From Mugil cephalus (Eukaryota > Chordata > Actinopteri > Mugiliformes > Mugilidae): a stretch of DNA of 64,000 nucleotides. The stretch is from assembly GCF_022458985.1 (NCBI RefSeq), contig NC_061776.1, forward strand, positions 2,455,075 through 2,519,074, written 5' to 3'. Positions 44,897-56,066 of the stretch are shown piece by piece (positions within the stretch are counted from its first letter, which is position 1; every line of letters begins with the position of its first letter). The position numbers were made by a program, and so were the translations under genes. The notes beneath the pieces are model-generated. The model made no database searches, was not told where the DNA came from, and worked only from the letters and a program-made list of their open reading frames with translations.

Positions 44897-47800
44897 ATGT
44901 CTTCAATTGAGAGTTCGACAGAGCTGTTCATCGAGCCACTAACTGCTGCTGCTGACGAAATATTCAAACTCTTTGAAAGAACCATCCAGTCGGACAAAGA
45001 GATCGATCGTAAGCGCAGACTGCAGGATATCACCTGGAATCCCGAGATAAAGTTACACAGAATAGGTGAGTAGAACCAGAATGGCGAGCACAGGACGGGA
45101 GGCGCGGACTCACTGGTTATTAGTACGAAGGAGATGTAGCAGAGTTCCGAGCTTCTGGACTATAAAACCAATTTACAGCCTCCAACAGTTTAATAATCCA
45201 CCAATATTATTTCCGTTTACATCCCGTTCCTCGCGGTCAGCGCATTTCATCAATTTGCATTTTGTGGGAAAAAAGAAAGAAAAGCAAAAAGCTTTAGCTG
45301 GCTTTACAACTCACCGTGTCGGAACCGTGAAGCGGTCCATGTCCCGGTGGAAGAAGACCAGGAGTAAACGACTTAGACTGCCGGCCAGAAACAGCGCTAA
45401 GAACAAGCAGTGGGATCACTGCTTTCATACGACTATCGTGAAGTGGTGAGGTTACTCAAAGCACTAAATGAGATGTTCACTGTATTCGTGTTTTCGTCAC
45501 GTTCCCATACAATTGCTTGGGGTTTCGTTTATGTTTCGTTGCAGTGTCTCATTTTAGATGAGTTTGGTGTATTACATGTTCAGAATGATGCATGCTGTCA
45601 TGCGTTTAGACCGTCTGTAGCACACGGACCTCGCCTTAGAGCCCCGTACAGGGGTCGCTCGGGTCACAGTGGTTAAGCTAGAAGAGATTGCTCAGATGTG
45701 TTTTCTTGTCATAGGGATGTAAATGTTATGATTTTATCGATGCCGATATGATACTCCTTATTGATACCGATATTTATCGATGCTCTTATTGATACTACGT
45801 TGCAATGCAGAGTAAACAATAAAGACATTACAAGATGTTAAAAGATTCAGACAAGAAGCCGGGCGCCGCTGACACGGCCCTGCAGTCAGTAATGTTTGGC
45901 GGACGAACTTTTGCTGCATATTTGCAGCGCACTCCTTCAGTTTTATATTGTGGGTGCCCCTACAAGTGCTTCATGCAGTGTGTTTACATGCACGTGAAAA
46001 AAAAAAATGAATTATTGCCTTAATCGGACTGTAACAGGAGAACTTTACTTTACTCCACGTTACTCCGATTAAAATCGGAGTTCTCATTATCCGATTGAGA
46101 CACCCAGATAATGCGATTGGAATCAGAGTTTTCAATCGGATAATGCGTTTGCGCATACTCCACAACCACTGCACTGGCGTGTGACCTCGGAACAAAAACC
46201 TCCAAAAAAGCCAGTTTTAGAAGAAGAGGGGAAACACGGAGCCACTAGAAGAACCGTCTGAGGGATAACGCGGATCTTACCTGCACCAGAAGTAGCGCGA
46301 ACATTACGTACGAGATTAAAAATGTACTATTATCCGCCTGGTTGTTGTTTGAAATGCTGTTCTGCCACATGAACGACTCTTGTTTATTATATCACGCAAT
46401 AGGTCAACCGGAAATCGGCCCGTATTAACGTGGTATTATCCCTCTGAAAATACATGTATCGCCACCTAGTGTGGAGGAGGAGAACAGTTATTCGATTTTC
46501 TTGCTGCATATAAACTGGGACAAGGACTGTAGTCAGGAAGTCGAATTTTGAGCATAGCTCGATTGAGCTCTGCATGTAAACACACTGATGATGTTACTGG
46601 TGTTGCCTTCCTTGGACAAAAATTGTCTCAGACAAATGCATCGAAATGAATCTTAGTCAACTTTGATAAAGTCGGGCCACACTTTGGATCGCTTACACCA
46701 GGTGTATTCAATTGCAATTCAAAGAGGTCCAGTTACTAAAATTTCCTCCCAGCAAAGGTCCAAATCTAATGTCACTCGAAATAGTGTACCCTGATGTAAA
46801 TAAAATCAACAACGTATGTAAATTTCTATATCATTTATTGTCAAATTTCAAGTGTTTTCAAAGTAATAGCCTATACTTTTAACATACCAATAAGTCTGAA
46901 CTTATAGAACTACAATCATTTTGATTGGCTTGGCCATTGATGATGAGCCAGCAGCAGCGGTGCGTCATCATTACCCTGGTGGCAACTTTTTTTTTTGAAA
47001 GCGCAACTTCCCAGTGTTCACATTTTGTACTTCATCGGTGAGTTACGGTAATTCAAATACCGCAAGCTTCTTTTTGTGCGCACACGGATGTTCAAGTCTT
47101 GAAGGGTTAATATTATCATTGGGTCCGTGTCTGGACCGGTCCCGCCATTTGGTGATGCCTGGTTTAGACCTTTCCGCGGACATGATCAGTCAACTAGGTG
47201 CTGCATCATCACCTACAGACAGTGGTGATGTTATGATTACGTGACAGTTAGGTAGACAGACGTTCAAAAAGTACAGATAACAGTGTTAACAATACCGGTA
47301 CTCGGTATACATCCCTAGTCATCATATTAGTAACCTTCATGCTGTGTGTCTTTGTCCCTGCAGACCTCCCACAGCAACATGTCTACATAGAGGAGGTTCT
47401 CACTGAACAGCAGCTCTTTAACCAGGTTAGGAAGTCCAGTCTGAACCAGGAGGAACCAGAACCTCTACAGATTAAAGAGGAACAGGAGGAACCAGAGCAT
47501 CCACAGATTAAGGAGGAACAAGAGGAACCAGAACCTCCACATATTAAAGAGGAACAAGAGGAACTAGAACCCCCACATATTAAAGATGAAAAAGAGGAAC
47601 CAGAACCTCCACAGATTAAAGAGGAACAGGATGAACCAGAACCTCCACAGATTAAAGAGGAACAGGAGGAACTTGACAGCATTCAGCAGGAAGAACATCT
47701 TGAACTGAACTATGAGATTGATTTCTTGATGAAGACTCCTACTGATGAGCAAAGTGAGCATAGTGAACCAGGACCAAACAATGATCATCTCCTCTCTCAG

Positions 47801-48934
47801 AACGCTGCTGATTTGATGTCATCCACCAAGACTCAGACATATGAAAAACCATGTCTTCGCAAAGCATGCCGGAAACATTTCAATCAAACTGTTGATTTGA
47901 ATAAACACATGGGGACTCATACAGGTGAGAAGAAGTACAGTTGTGACACATGTGGTGAAAACTTCACTGAAAGACGTACTTTAACAAAGCATATGAGGAC
48001 TCACAGAGGTGAGAAACGGTATGGTTGTGACACATGTGGTAAAACCTTTAATCGACGCAGTAATTTACACAAACACATAAAGATTCACACAGGTGAGAAG
48101 CCGTACGTTTGTGACACATGTGGTAAAACCTTTAATCGACGCAGTAATTTACACAAACACACGAAGATTCACACAGGTGAGAAGCCATACGTTTGTGACA
48201 CATGTGGTAAAACCTTCACTGATAGAACTACTTTAACTGTTCACATAAGGACTCACACAGGCGAGAAGCCATACGGTTGTGATACATGTGGCAAAACGTT
48301 CATTAAAAAATTTACTTTAACTGTTCACATAAGGACTCACACAGGCGAGAAGCCATACGGTTGTGACACATGTGGTAAAATGTTCCATCGGGATGGCACT
48401 CTAAAAATTCACATGAGGACTCACACAGGTGAGAGGCCCTACGGTTGTGAGACATGTGGTAAAACCTTCACTGAACAAACTAATTTAAAACAGCACATGA
48501 GGACTCACACAGGTGCGAGGCCCTACAGTTGTGACACATGTGGTAAAACATTCAATAAAAGATGTACTTTAACTGACCACATGAGAATTCACACAGGTGA
48601 GAAGCCGTACAGTTGTGAGACATGTGGTAAAACCTTTTCTGAACGAAGTAATTTAAAACAGCACATGAGGACTCACACAGGTGAGAAGCCGTACGGTTGT
48701 GAAACATGTGGTAAAACCTTCAGTCAGAGTTCTCATTTAACTACTCACATGAGGACTCATACAGGTGAGAAGCCCTACGGATGTGACACATGTGGTAAAA
48801 CCTTCAATCGAAGTACTCATTTAACTACTCACATGAGGACTCATACAGGTGAAAAACCGTACGTTTGTGAAACATGTGGTAAAACCTTCACTGAAAGAGG
48901 TACTTTAACTGGTCACATGAGAATTCACAGGTGA
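44897..48934 (+). CDS. ZF11, C2H2 zinc-finger protein, two exons, left copy of a tandem block
   Basis: Exon 1 44897-45065 (169 nt, one codon shorter than usual: [12 protein letters not shown]), exon 2 47364-48934; 579 residues. Exon 1 also has PLTAAADE and [10 protein letters not shown] where most copies have RLTAAAEE and [10 protein letters not shown], shared only with ZF12 and partly ZF13. Six clean SUMO-consensus acidic units. A unit with disrupted Cys spacing ([10 protein letters not shown]) precedes twelve intact fingers: ERTK, RSNK, RSNK, DTTV, KFTV, RGTI, ETNQ, KCTD, ESNQ, QSHT, RTHT, EGTG. Units 2 and 3 are a near-perfect 84-bp tandem repeat. Compared with ZF12 it has an extra RSNK and KFTV finger and different units 9-11. 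The linker before the fingers is shorter than in ZF12: the FKNKSVMKKHYRLH and YHCSTYFKSF units are absent. Confidence 0.88.
45713..47317. mobile_element. Composite transposon insertion in the ZF11 intron
   Basis: AGGGATGTA at the left and TACATCCCTA at the right are inverted ends; GTCAT stands next to both (45708-45712, 47318-47322). The uninterrupted intron of other copies reads TTTCCTGTCATCACATTAGT. Inside lie a hAT-like stretch (TATCGATGCC, GATACCGATATTTATCGATG), a nested MITE and another hAT-like piece (CAGGTGTATTCAATTGCAAT, AAATTTCCTCCCAGCAAAGG). The same composite is in ZF12 at 50470-52045, so it predates the block duplication. Confidence 0.55.
45976..46587. mobile_element. Nested MITE with 17-bp inverted ends
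   Basis: Starts CAGTGTGTTTACATGCA and ends with its exact reverse complement. Internal TCCGATT/AATCGGA palindromic motifs. Non-coding. The ZF12 copy (50733-51249) is shorter by roughly 95 bp through internal deletions. Confidence 0.6.
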
Positions 48935-49470
48935 AAATGTGTCGTCTTGAAACATCTGTGTGGGGAAAAAAGCAGAGTTTAAAAAAAACTCGTCAGGAAT
49001 TTTTTCAAGTGTATCTTTCTTGTGAAAATCTGATCATATTATTTTCTGAGATTAAATATTTTTTAAAAAATATATAAAAAAAATTGTTTGTGTTTTTGTT
49101 TCATGTGACTTCCTTTTACATGCTTCATTTACCTACTTTCATAACCAGTTTTTATTGGTAAAGAGTTTTTCATCTTCAACTTATTTACTGTTTTATTACT
49201 TTATTTATTAATTTTTCATCTATTTGTTTCAGTGTCTGGGCTGGGACCCCTCGGCATGGAGGGGTCTGCTAAATCTGCTATAAAAAAATTAATGTTGCAG
49301 AAAATATTGTGAGAGAGTGAGAGTCAAACCTCAGTGAAATTTGGCGGGTGGTAGGTCCTGTGTCTGGTGGTATCTGGGATGCCAGTTTTAGAGAATGGAG
49401 GAATGTTTGCTACCAGATTAAATTGAAAATGTCTGACGTGTTGCAAAGAAACTCTGGAATTTATTTATTT
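48935..49470 (+). repeat. ZF11 3' flank and I-type LINE fragment
   Basis: The shared flank (GTGTCGTCTTGAAACATCTG, GTAAAGAGTTTTTCATCTTC) leads at about 49265 into the LINE segment (GGTCTGCTAAATCTGCTATA, GTGAAATTTGGCGGGTGGTA, GGATGCCAGTTTTAGAGAAT). The ZF12 equivalent is 53798-54400. ATTT tetranucleotide run near 49460-49482. Confidence 0.55.
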
Positions 49471-49484
49471 ATTTATTTATTTTT

Positions 49485-49600
49485 ACTGGGATCTAAATTA
49501 TCCAGATCCATACTCCATTTCAGTAGGTGGCGGTAATGCGCCCGAGATGAAGAGGAAGTATGTTTTTAAAACCTTGTGTTTCTGTGTTTGTGGGCTGAGC
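49485..49600 (+). mobile_element. I-type LINE 3' tail upstream of ZF12
   Basis: TACTGGGATCTAAATTATCC, CATTTCAGTAGGTGGCGGTA and ATGAAGAGGAAGTATG: same tail and same junction with the promoter as before ZF11 and ZF13. Confidence 0.6.
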
Positions 49601-49653
49601 TGTGAGATTGTTGTGGTCTTTCCCACAGACGTATCTGAGCTGTTGAAGTAACA

Positions 49654-52600
49654 ATGTCTTCAATTGAGAGTTCGACAGAGCTGTTCATCGAGCCACTAAC
49701 TGCTGCTGCTGACGAAATATTCAAACTCTTTGAAAGAACCATCCAGTCAGACGAAAAGATCGATCGTAAGCGCAGACTGCAGGATATCACCTGGAATCCC
49801 GAGATAAAGTTACACAGAATAGGTGAGTAGAACCAGAATGGCGAGCACAGGACGGGAGGCGCGGACTCACTGGTTATTAGTACGAAGGAGATGTAGCAGA
49901 GTTCCGAGCGTCTGGACTATAGAACCAAGTTACAGCCTCCAACAGTTTAATAATCCACCAATATTATTTCCGTTTACATCCCGTTCCTCGCGGTCAGCGC
50001 GTTTCATCAATTTGCATTTTGTGGGAAAAAAGAAAGAAAAGCAAAAAGTTTTAGCTGGCTTTACAACTCACCGTGTCGGAACCGTGAAGCGGTCCATGTC
50101 CCGGTGGAAGAAGACCAGGAGTAAACGACTTAGACTGCCGGCCAGAAACAGCGCTAAGAACAAGCAGTGGGATCACTGCTTTCATACGACTATCGTGAAG
50201 TCGTGAGGTTACTCAAAGCACTAAATGAGATGTTCACTGTATTCGTGTTTTCGTCACGTTCCCATACAATTGCTTGGGGTTTCGTTTATGTTTCGTTGCA
50301 GTGTCTCATTTTAGATGAGTTTGGTGTATTACATGTTCAGAATGATGCATGCTGTCATGCGTTTAGACCGTCTGTAGCACACGGACCTCGCCTTAGAGCC
50401 CCGTACAGGGGTCGCTCGGGTCACAGTGGTTAAGCTAGAAGAGATTGCTCAGATGTGTTTTCTTGTCATAGGGATGTAAATGTTATGATTTTATCGATGC
50501 CGATATGATACTCCTTATTGATACCGATATTTATCGATGCTCTTATTGATACTACGCTGCAATGCAGAGTAAACAATTAAGACATTACAAGATGTTAAAA
50601 GATTCAGACAAGAAGCCGGGCGCCGCTGGCACGGCCCTGCAGTCAGTAATGTTTGGCGGACGAACTTTTGCTGCATATTTGCAGCGCACTCCTTCAGTTT
50701 TATATTGTGGGTGCCCCTACAAGTGCTTCATGCAGTGTGTTTACATGCACGTGAAAAAATCGTTATTAGGTAGACGTTACTCCGATTCTCATTATCCGAT
50801 TGAGACACCCAGATATTGCGATTGGAATCAGAGTTTTCAATCGCATAATGCATTTGCGCATACTCCACAACCACTGCACTGGCGTGTGACCTCGGAATAA
50901 AAACTTCGAAGAAAGCCAGTTTTAGAAGAAGAGGGGAAACACGGAGCCAATCGAAGAACCGTCTGAGGGATAACGCGGATCTTACCTGCACCAGAAGTAG
51001 CGCGAACATTACGTACGAGATTAAAAATGTATTATTATCAGTCTGGTTGTTGTTTGAAATGCTGTTCTGCCACATGAACGACTCTTGTTTATTATATCAC
51101 GCAATAGGTCAACCGGAAATCGGCCCGTATTAACGTGGTATTATCCCTCTGAAAAGGCATGTATCGCCACCTAGTGTGGAGGAGGAGAACAGTTATTCTT
51201 CTAGTTATTTTGAGCATAGCTCGATTGAGCTCTGCATGTAAACGCACTGATGATGTTACTGGTGTTGCCTCCCTTGGACGAAAATTGTGTCAGATAAATG
51301 TTGCATCGAAATGAATCTTAGTCAACTTTGATAAAGTGGGGCCACACTTTGGATCGCTTAGACCAGGTGTATTCAATTTCAATTTAAAGAGGTCCAGTTA
51401 CTAAAATTTCCTCCCAGCAAAGGTCCGAATCTAATGTCACTCGAAATAGTGTACCCTGATGTAAATAAAATCAACAACGTATGTAAATTTCTATATCATT
51501 TATTGTCAAATTTCAAGTGTTTTCAAAGTAATAGCCTATACTTTTAACATACCAATAAGTCTGAACTTATAGAACTACAATCAATTTGATTGGCTTGGCC
51601 ATTGATGATGCTCCGACACTCTCTTCCTGGGGCTCCGCGATTGTGCATCACTCCTCAACCTCGAGCCAGCAGCAGCGGTGCATCATCTTTACCCTGATGG
51701 CAACTTTTTTTTTCGAAAGCGCAACTTCCCATTGTTCAGCCACACTTTGTATTCCATCGGTGAGTTGCCGTAATTCAAATACCGCAAGCTTCTTTTTGTG
51801 CGCACACGGATGTTCAAGTCTTAAACAGTTAATATTATCATTGGGTCCGTGCCTGGACCGGTCCCGCCATTTGGTGATGCCTGGTTTAGACCTTTTCGCG
51901 GACATGATCAGTCAACTAGGTGCTGCATCATCACCTATCGACAGTGGTAGTGTTATGATTACGTGACAGTTAGGTAGACAGACGTTCAAAAAGTACAGAT
52001 AACAGTGTTATTAATAACAATACTGGTACTCGGTATACATCCCTAGTCATCATATTAGTAACTTTCATGCTGTGTCTCTTTGTCCCTGCAGACCTCCCAC
52101 AGCAACATGTCTACACAGAGGAGGTTCTCACTGAACAGCAGCTCTGTAACCAGGTTAGGAAGTCCAGTCTGAACCAGGAGGAACCAGAACCTCTACAGAT
52201 TAAAGAGGAACAAGAGGAACCAGAACCTCCACATATTAAAGAGGAACAAGAGGAACTAGAACCTCCTCATATTAAAGAGGAACTAGAACCTCCTCATATT
52301 AAAGAGGAACCAGAACCTCCACATATTAAAGAGGAACAAGAGGAGCCAGAACCTTTGGATATTAAAGAGGAACAAGAGGAGCCAGAACCTCCACATATTA
52401 AAGAGGAAAAAGAGGAACCAGAAACTCCACAGATTAAAGAGGAACAAGAGGAACCAGAACCTCCACATATTAAAGAGGAAAAGGAGGAACCAGAACCTCC
52501 AGAGATTAAAGAGGAACAGGATGAACCAGAACCTCCACAGATGAAAGAGGAACAGGATGAACAAGAACCTCCACAAATTAAAGAGGAACAAGAGGAACTT

Positions 52601-53797
52601 GACAGCATTCAGCAGGAAGAACATCTTGAACTGAACTATGAGATTGATTTCTTGATGAAGACTCCTACTGATGAGCATAGTGAACCAGGACCAAACAATG
52701 ATCATCTCCTCTCTCAGAACGCTGCTGTACCTGAGATAGACTTTAAGAACAAGTCTGTAATGAAAAAACATTACAGACTCCACACAGTTGAGACACCTTA
52801 TCATTGCAGTACATATTTTAAAAGTTTCATGAAGAGAAATGATTTGATGTCATCCACCAAGACTCAGACATATGAAAAACCATGTCCTTGCAAAGCATGT
52901 GGGAAACATTTGAGTCAAACTGTTGATTTGAATAAACACATGGGGACTCATACAGGTGAGAAGAAGTACAGTTGTGACACATGTGGTGAAAACTTCACTG
53001 AAAGACGTACTTTAACAAAGCACATGAGGACTCACACAGGTGAGAAACGGTATGGTTGTGACACATGTGGTAAAACCTTTAATCGACGCGGTAATTTACA
53101 CAAACACATGAAGATTCACACAGGTGAGAAGCCGTACGTTTGTGACACATGTGGTAAAACCTTCACTGACAGAACTACTTTAACTGTTCACATAAGGACT
53201 CACACAGGCGAGAAGCCATACGGTTGTGACACATGTGGTAAAATGTTCCATCGGGATGGTACTTTAAAAAATCACATGAGGACTCACACAGGTGAGAGGC
53301 CCTATGGTTGTGAGACATGTGGTAAAACCTTTACTGAACGAACTAATTTAAAACAGCACATGAGGACTCACACAGGTGAGAAGCCCTACAGTTGTGACAC
53401 ATGTGGTAAAACATTCAATAAAAGATGTACGTTAACTGACCACATGAGAATTCACACAGGTGAGAAGCCGTATGGTTGTGAAACATGTAGTAAAACCTTC
53501 AGTCAAAGAAGTGCTTTAACTGATCACATGAGGACTCACACAGGTGAGAAACCCTACGGTTGTGACACATGTGGGAAAACCTTCAGTCAAAGATTTACTT
53601 TAACTGATCACATGAGGACTCACACAGGTGAGAAGCCCTACGGTTGTGACACATGTGGGAAAACCTTCAAACGAAGTTCTCATTTAACTACTCACATGAG
53701 GACTCACACAGGTGAAAAACCATACGGTTGTGAAACATGTGGTAAAACCTTCACTGAAAGAGGTACTTTAACTGGTCACATGAGAACTCACACGTGA
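49654..53797 (+). CDS. ZF12, C2H2 zinc-finger protein, two exons, largest SUMO-motif array
   Basis: Exon 1 49654-49822, exon 2 52092-53797; 624 residues. The acidic region is the longest in the cluster: 12 SUMO-consensus sites (11 IKEE and one MKEE), with some shortened units ([18 protein letters not shown]) showing that the minisatellite both gains and loses whole and partial repeats. It keeps the FKNKSVMKKHYRLH and YHCSTYFKSF degenerate units lost from ZF11. Eleven intact fingers: QVDK, ERTK, RGNK, DTTV, RGTN, ETNQ, KCTD, QSAD, QFTD, RSHT, EGTG. Second unit of the tandem block; introns and 5' flank are nearly identical to ZF11 apart from short indels (for example a 53-bp segment at about 51610-51662 missing from ZF11). 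Confidence 0.88.
50470..52045. mobile_element. Composite transposon insertion in the ZF12 intron
   Basis: Duplicate of the ZF11 intron insert, same inverted ends and same adjacent GTCAT. It includes the MITE at 50733-51249. Confidence 0.55.
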
Positions 53798-54705
53798 AAA
53801 TGTGTCGTCTTGAAACATCTGTGTGGGGAAAAAAGCAGAGTTTAAAAAAAAACTCGTCAGGAATTTTTTCAGGTTAATCTTTCTTGTGGAAATCTGATCA
53901 TATTATTTTTTGAGATGAAATATTTTTTAAAAATAAATAAATTTTTAGTTTGTTTTTGTTTTATGTGGCTTCCTTTTAGATGCTTCATTTACCTACTTTC
54001 ATAACCAGTTTTTATTGGTAAAGAGTTTTTCAACTTCAACTTATTTACTGTTTTATTACTTTTTATTAATTTTTCATCTATTTGTTTCAGTGTCTGGGCT
54101 GGGACCCCTCGGCATGGGGGGGTCTGCTAAATCTGCTATAAAAAAAAGAATGTTGGAGAAAATATTGTGAGAGAGTGAGAGTTCGGAACATCAGTGAAAT
54201 TTGGCGGGTGGTAGGTCCTGTCTCTGTTGGTATCTGGGATACCAGTTTTAGAGAATGGGGGAATGTTTGCTACCAGATGTTGAAAACGCAAAAGTGTCTG
54301 AGAATAAAAGCGGTTCATGGTGGTGAAAACATAGGTGAAGAGGACATAAACAACGGGAATGAAACATTAGTGAATTACAAATATGTGATGGAGTTGAATT
54401 AAGAAGATACAGATGTCTATAACGTATATTTTCCTAAAGGTGAACTGCAGAGAGCAATAGAAAGAGGAAAATTGTTAGCTCCTGCAAAGGATGGTATAAG
54501 CTATGAGATTGTTCAGAACCTAAATGACTCGTTACTGGATGAACCGTTATCTTTAGTTAATAGTGTATGGATAGAGGAGACTCTCCCTAGTTCTTGGAAG
54601 CAAGCAGTGATAGTTCCAATTGTAAAACCTGGGAAAGATGCCTCCGGAGCAGATTCATATAGACCTATTGCACCTATTGTTGACCTATTGTTTTAGTCTG
54701 TTTTG
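53798..54705 (+). mobile_element. ZF12 3' flank followed by I-type LINE reverse-transcriptase fragment
   Basis: From about 54120 the reading goes through DTSFREWGNVCYQ, a VMELN segment, LQRAIERGKLLAPAKDGISY, LPSSWKQAVIVPIVKPGKDA and SGADSYRPIA, the N-terminal reverse-transcriptase motifs of I-group LINEs. It then breaks off into sequence like that after ZF10 (GAAATAAATCTATTTCACTA). Central and catalytic parts are missing. Confidence 0.75.
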
Positions 54706-54905
54706 AAGAAAGTAATGAAATAAATCTATTTCACTATACATTAGACAAACTGCAAAAGCGACTGTGACTATGTGTAGCAAATCCCTTTTTGGTTTTATGA
54801 TTGCTGTTTCTCATTTTGTCCACCACAGGGCAGCTTGGACAAATGTTTTGGCCAAATTCTTGTTAATTCTGTAAATGTGTTTATTTTGCTAGATAATTTC
54901 ATCTA
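54706..54905. other. Unassigned spacer
   Basis: Contains the ZF10-type flank motif to about 54770, then nothing recognised. Confidence 0.25.
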
Positions 54906-55260
54906 ATCTTATCTAAACATGCAATTGGAACATGTACACATCGTAATAATATGGAATCTGTCCAACATGTACTGGTTGATTGTAAGGCCTACAAGGAAGA
55001 GAGGAACACATTGAAAATAACAGAGCAGAAAGCAAAGTAGGTTTCAGTGTAGAGAACCTCCTGGGTGAAAAAGGAAAGATAACACACAACCTCCTGAATG
55101 GAACATGGTTAATGGATACATTTTATTTATTTATTTGTGTGTTTTTGTTTGTTTGTTTCACTGATGAACGGATCCATACTCCAGTCCGGTAGATGGCGGG
55201 AATATGCCTACAAGTTGGTTTTCTGTCGCAAATCAATCCAAAAGAAGAATAAAAACGGCT
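54906..55260 (+). mobile_element. I-type LINE C-terminus and 3' tail (no gene behind it)
   Basis: QHVLVDCKAYKEERN corresponds to the C-terminal cysteine-histidine region; GTAGAGAACCTCCTGGGTGA, CACAACCTCCTGAATGGAAC and the tail TCCATACTCCAGTCCGGTAG, ATGGCGGGAATATGCCTACA, CAATCCAAAAGAAGAATAAA follow. A second copy of the same 3' end lies at 60155-60390, just before ZF14. Confidence 0.65.
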
Positions 55261-55905
55261 GCACTTGTGTGGAAGACGGTTGTGTCTTATCAACGTCCAT
55301 GAATCATTTCATTCCTCCTTCTTTTCATGGTATTCAGCAAATATGTTCAGAATCAGTTACTGTAGTTGCATAATTTATTTGTTTGTAATGTTTGCATATC
55401 ATAAGATAAGACTTTGCTGATCCCCATTGAGGATGACTATAAAAATGGACATATTTCAGGAGCGATTTAAAACTGGTTTCTTGATTAAATTTGGATTTAG
55501 AAATTGTAAAAAAGTTTAGAAAGTGTAAACTTTATATATTAACCAAACCGTCTGAAGAAATGTATTCGTCAATTAACATTATAAAAATAATATATAGGTT
55601 AAGATGAATCAATTTCTTGATTTTTGTTTTATATTTGGGGAATTCAGAATTAGTATTACTTCTGGAATTTATTAGTTGGACATCATGAGGAAGTGTTTGT
55701 TTTTATAGACCATGTTATGGAAAATGACCATATGTTTGCTACATCAACAGCAAAAAACTGTCTTATCGCCAATGACAGAGATAAATTAATGCATTGAAAA
55801 TATCTGACCTAATGCAAGAAACTCTGGAGAATTTTTATTTATCGATTTTTTATTTTATTTAATTTTATTTTATTATTATTATTTTATTTAATTTTTTGAT
55901 AGGAT
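55261..55905. other. Spacer with a LINE 3' scrap and AT-rich tract
   Basis: TAAGACTTTGCTGATCCCCA (about 55406-55425) is an inverted L2-like 3' end. The rest is AT-rich with TTTTATTTAA runs at 55845-55895. No gene. Confidence 0.4.
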
Positions 55906-56005
55906 CTAGATTATCCAGATCCATACTCCATTTCAGTAGGTGGCGGTAATGTGCTCGAGATGAAGAGGAAGTATATTTTTAAAACCTTGTGTTTCTGTGT
56001 TTGTG
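55905..56005 (+). mobile_element. I-type LINE 3' tail upstream of ZF13
   Basis: GATCTAGATTATCCAGATCC, GTAGGTGGCGGTAATGTGCT and GATGAAGAGGAAGTATATTT, the third near-identical tail fused to a ZF core promoter. Confidence 0.6.
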
Positions 56006-56066
56006 GGCTGAGCTGTGAGATTGTTGTGGTCTCTCCCACATACATATCTGAGCTGTTGAAGTAACA

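Noticed and set aside
45590-45680. tRNA or snRNA-like GC-rich segment in the ZF11 and ZF12 introns
   Set aside because: No cloverleaf, no A and B box pair and no U-snRNA motif could be made out.
52283-52804. 173-codon hydrophobic open frame ([11 protein letters not shown] repeats) antisense to ZF12, with similar ones at 17582-17869, 30989-31333 and 56622-56864
   Set aside because: Looks like a membrane protein but is the other antisense frame of the same acidic repeat.
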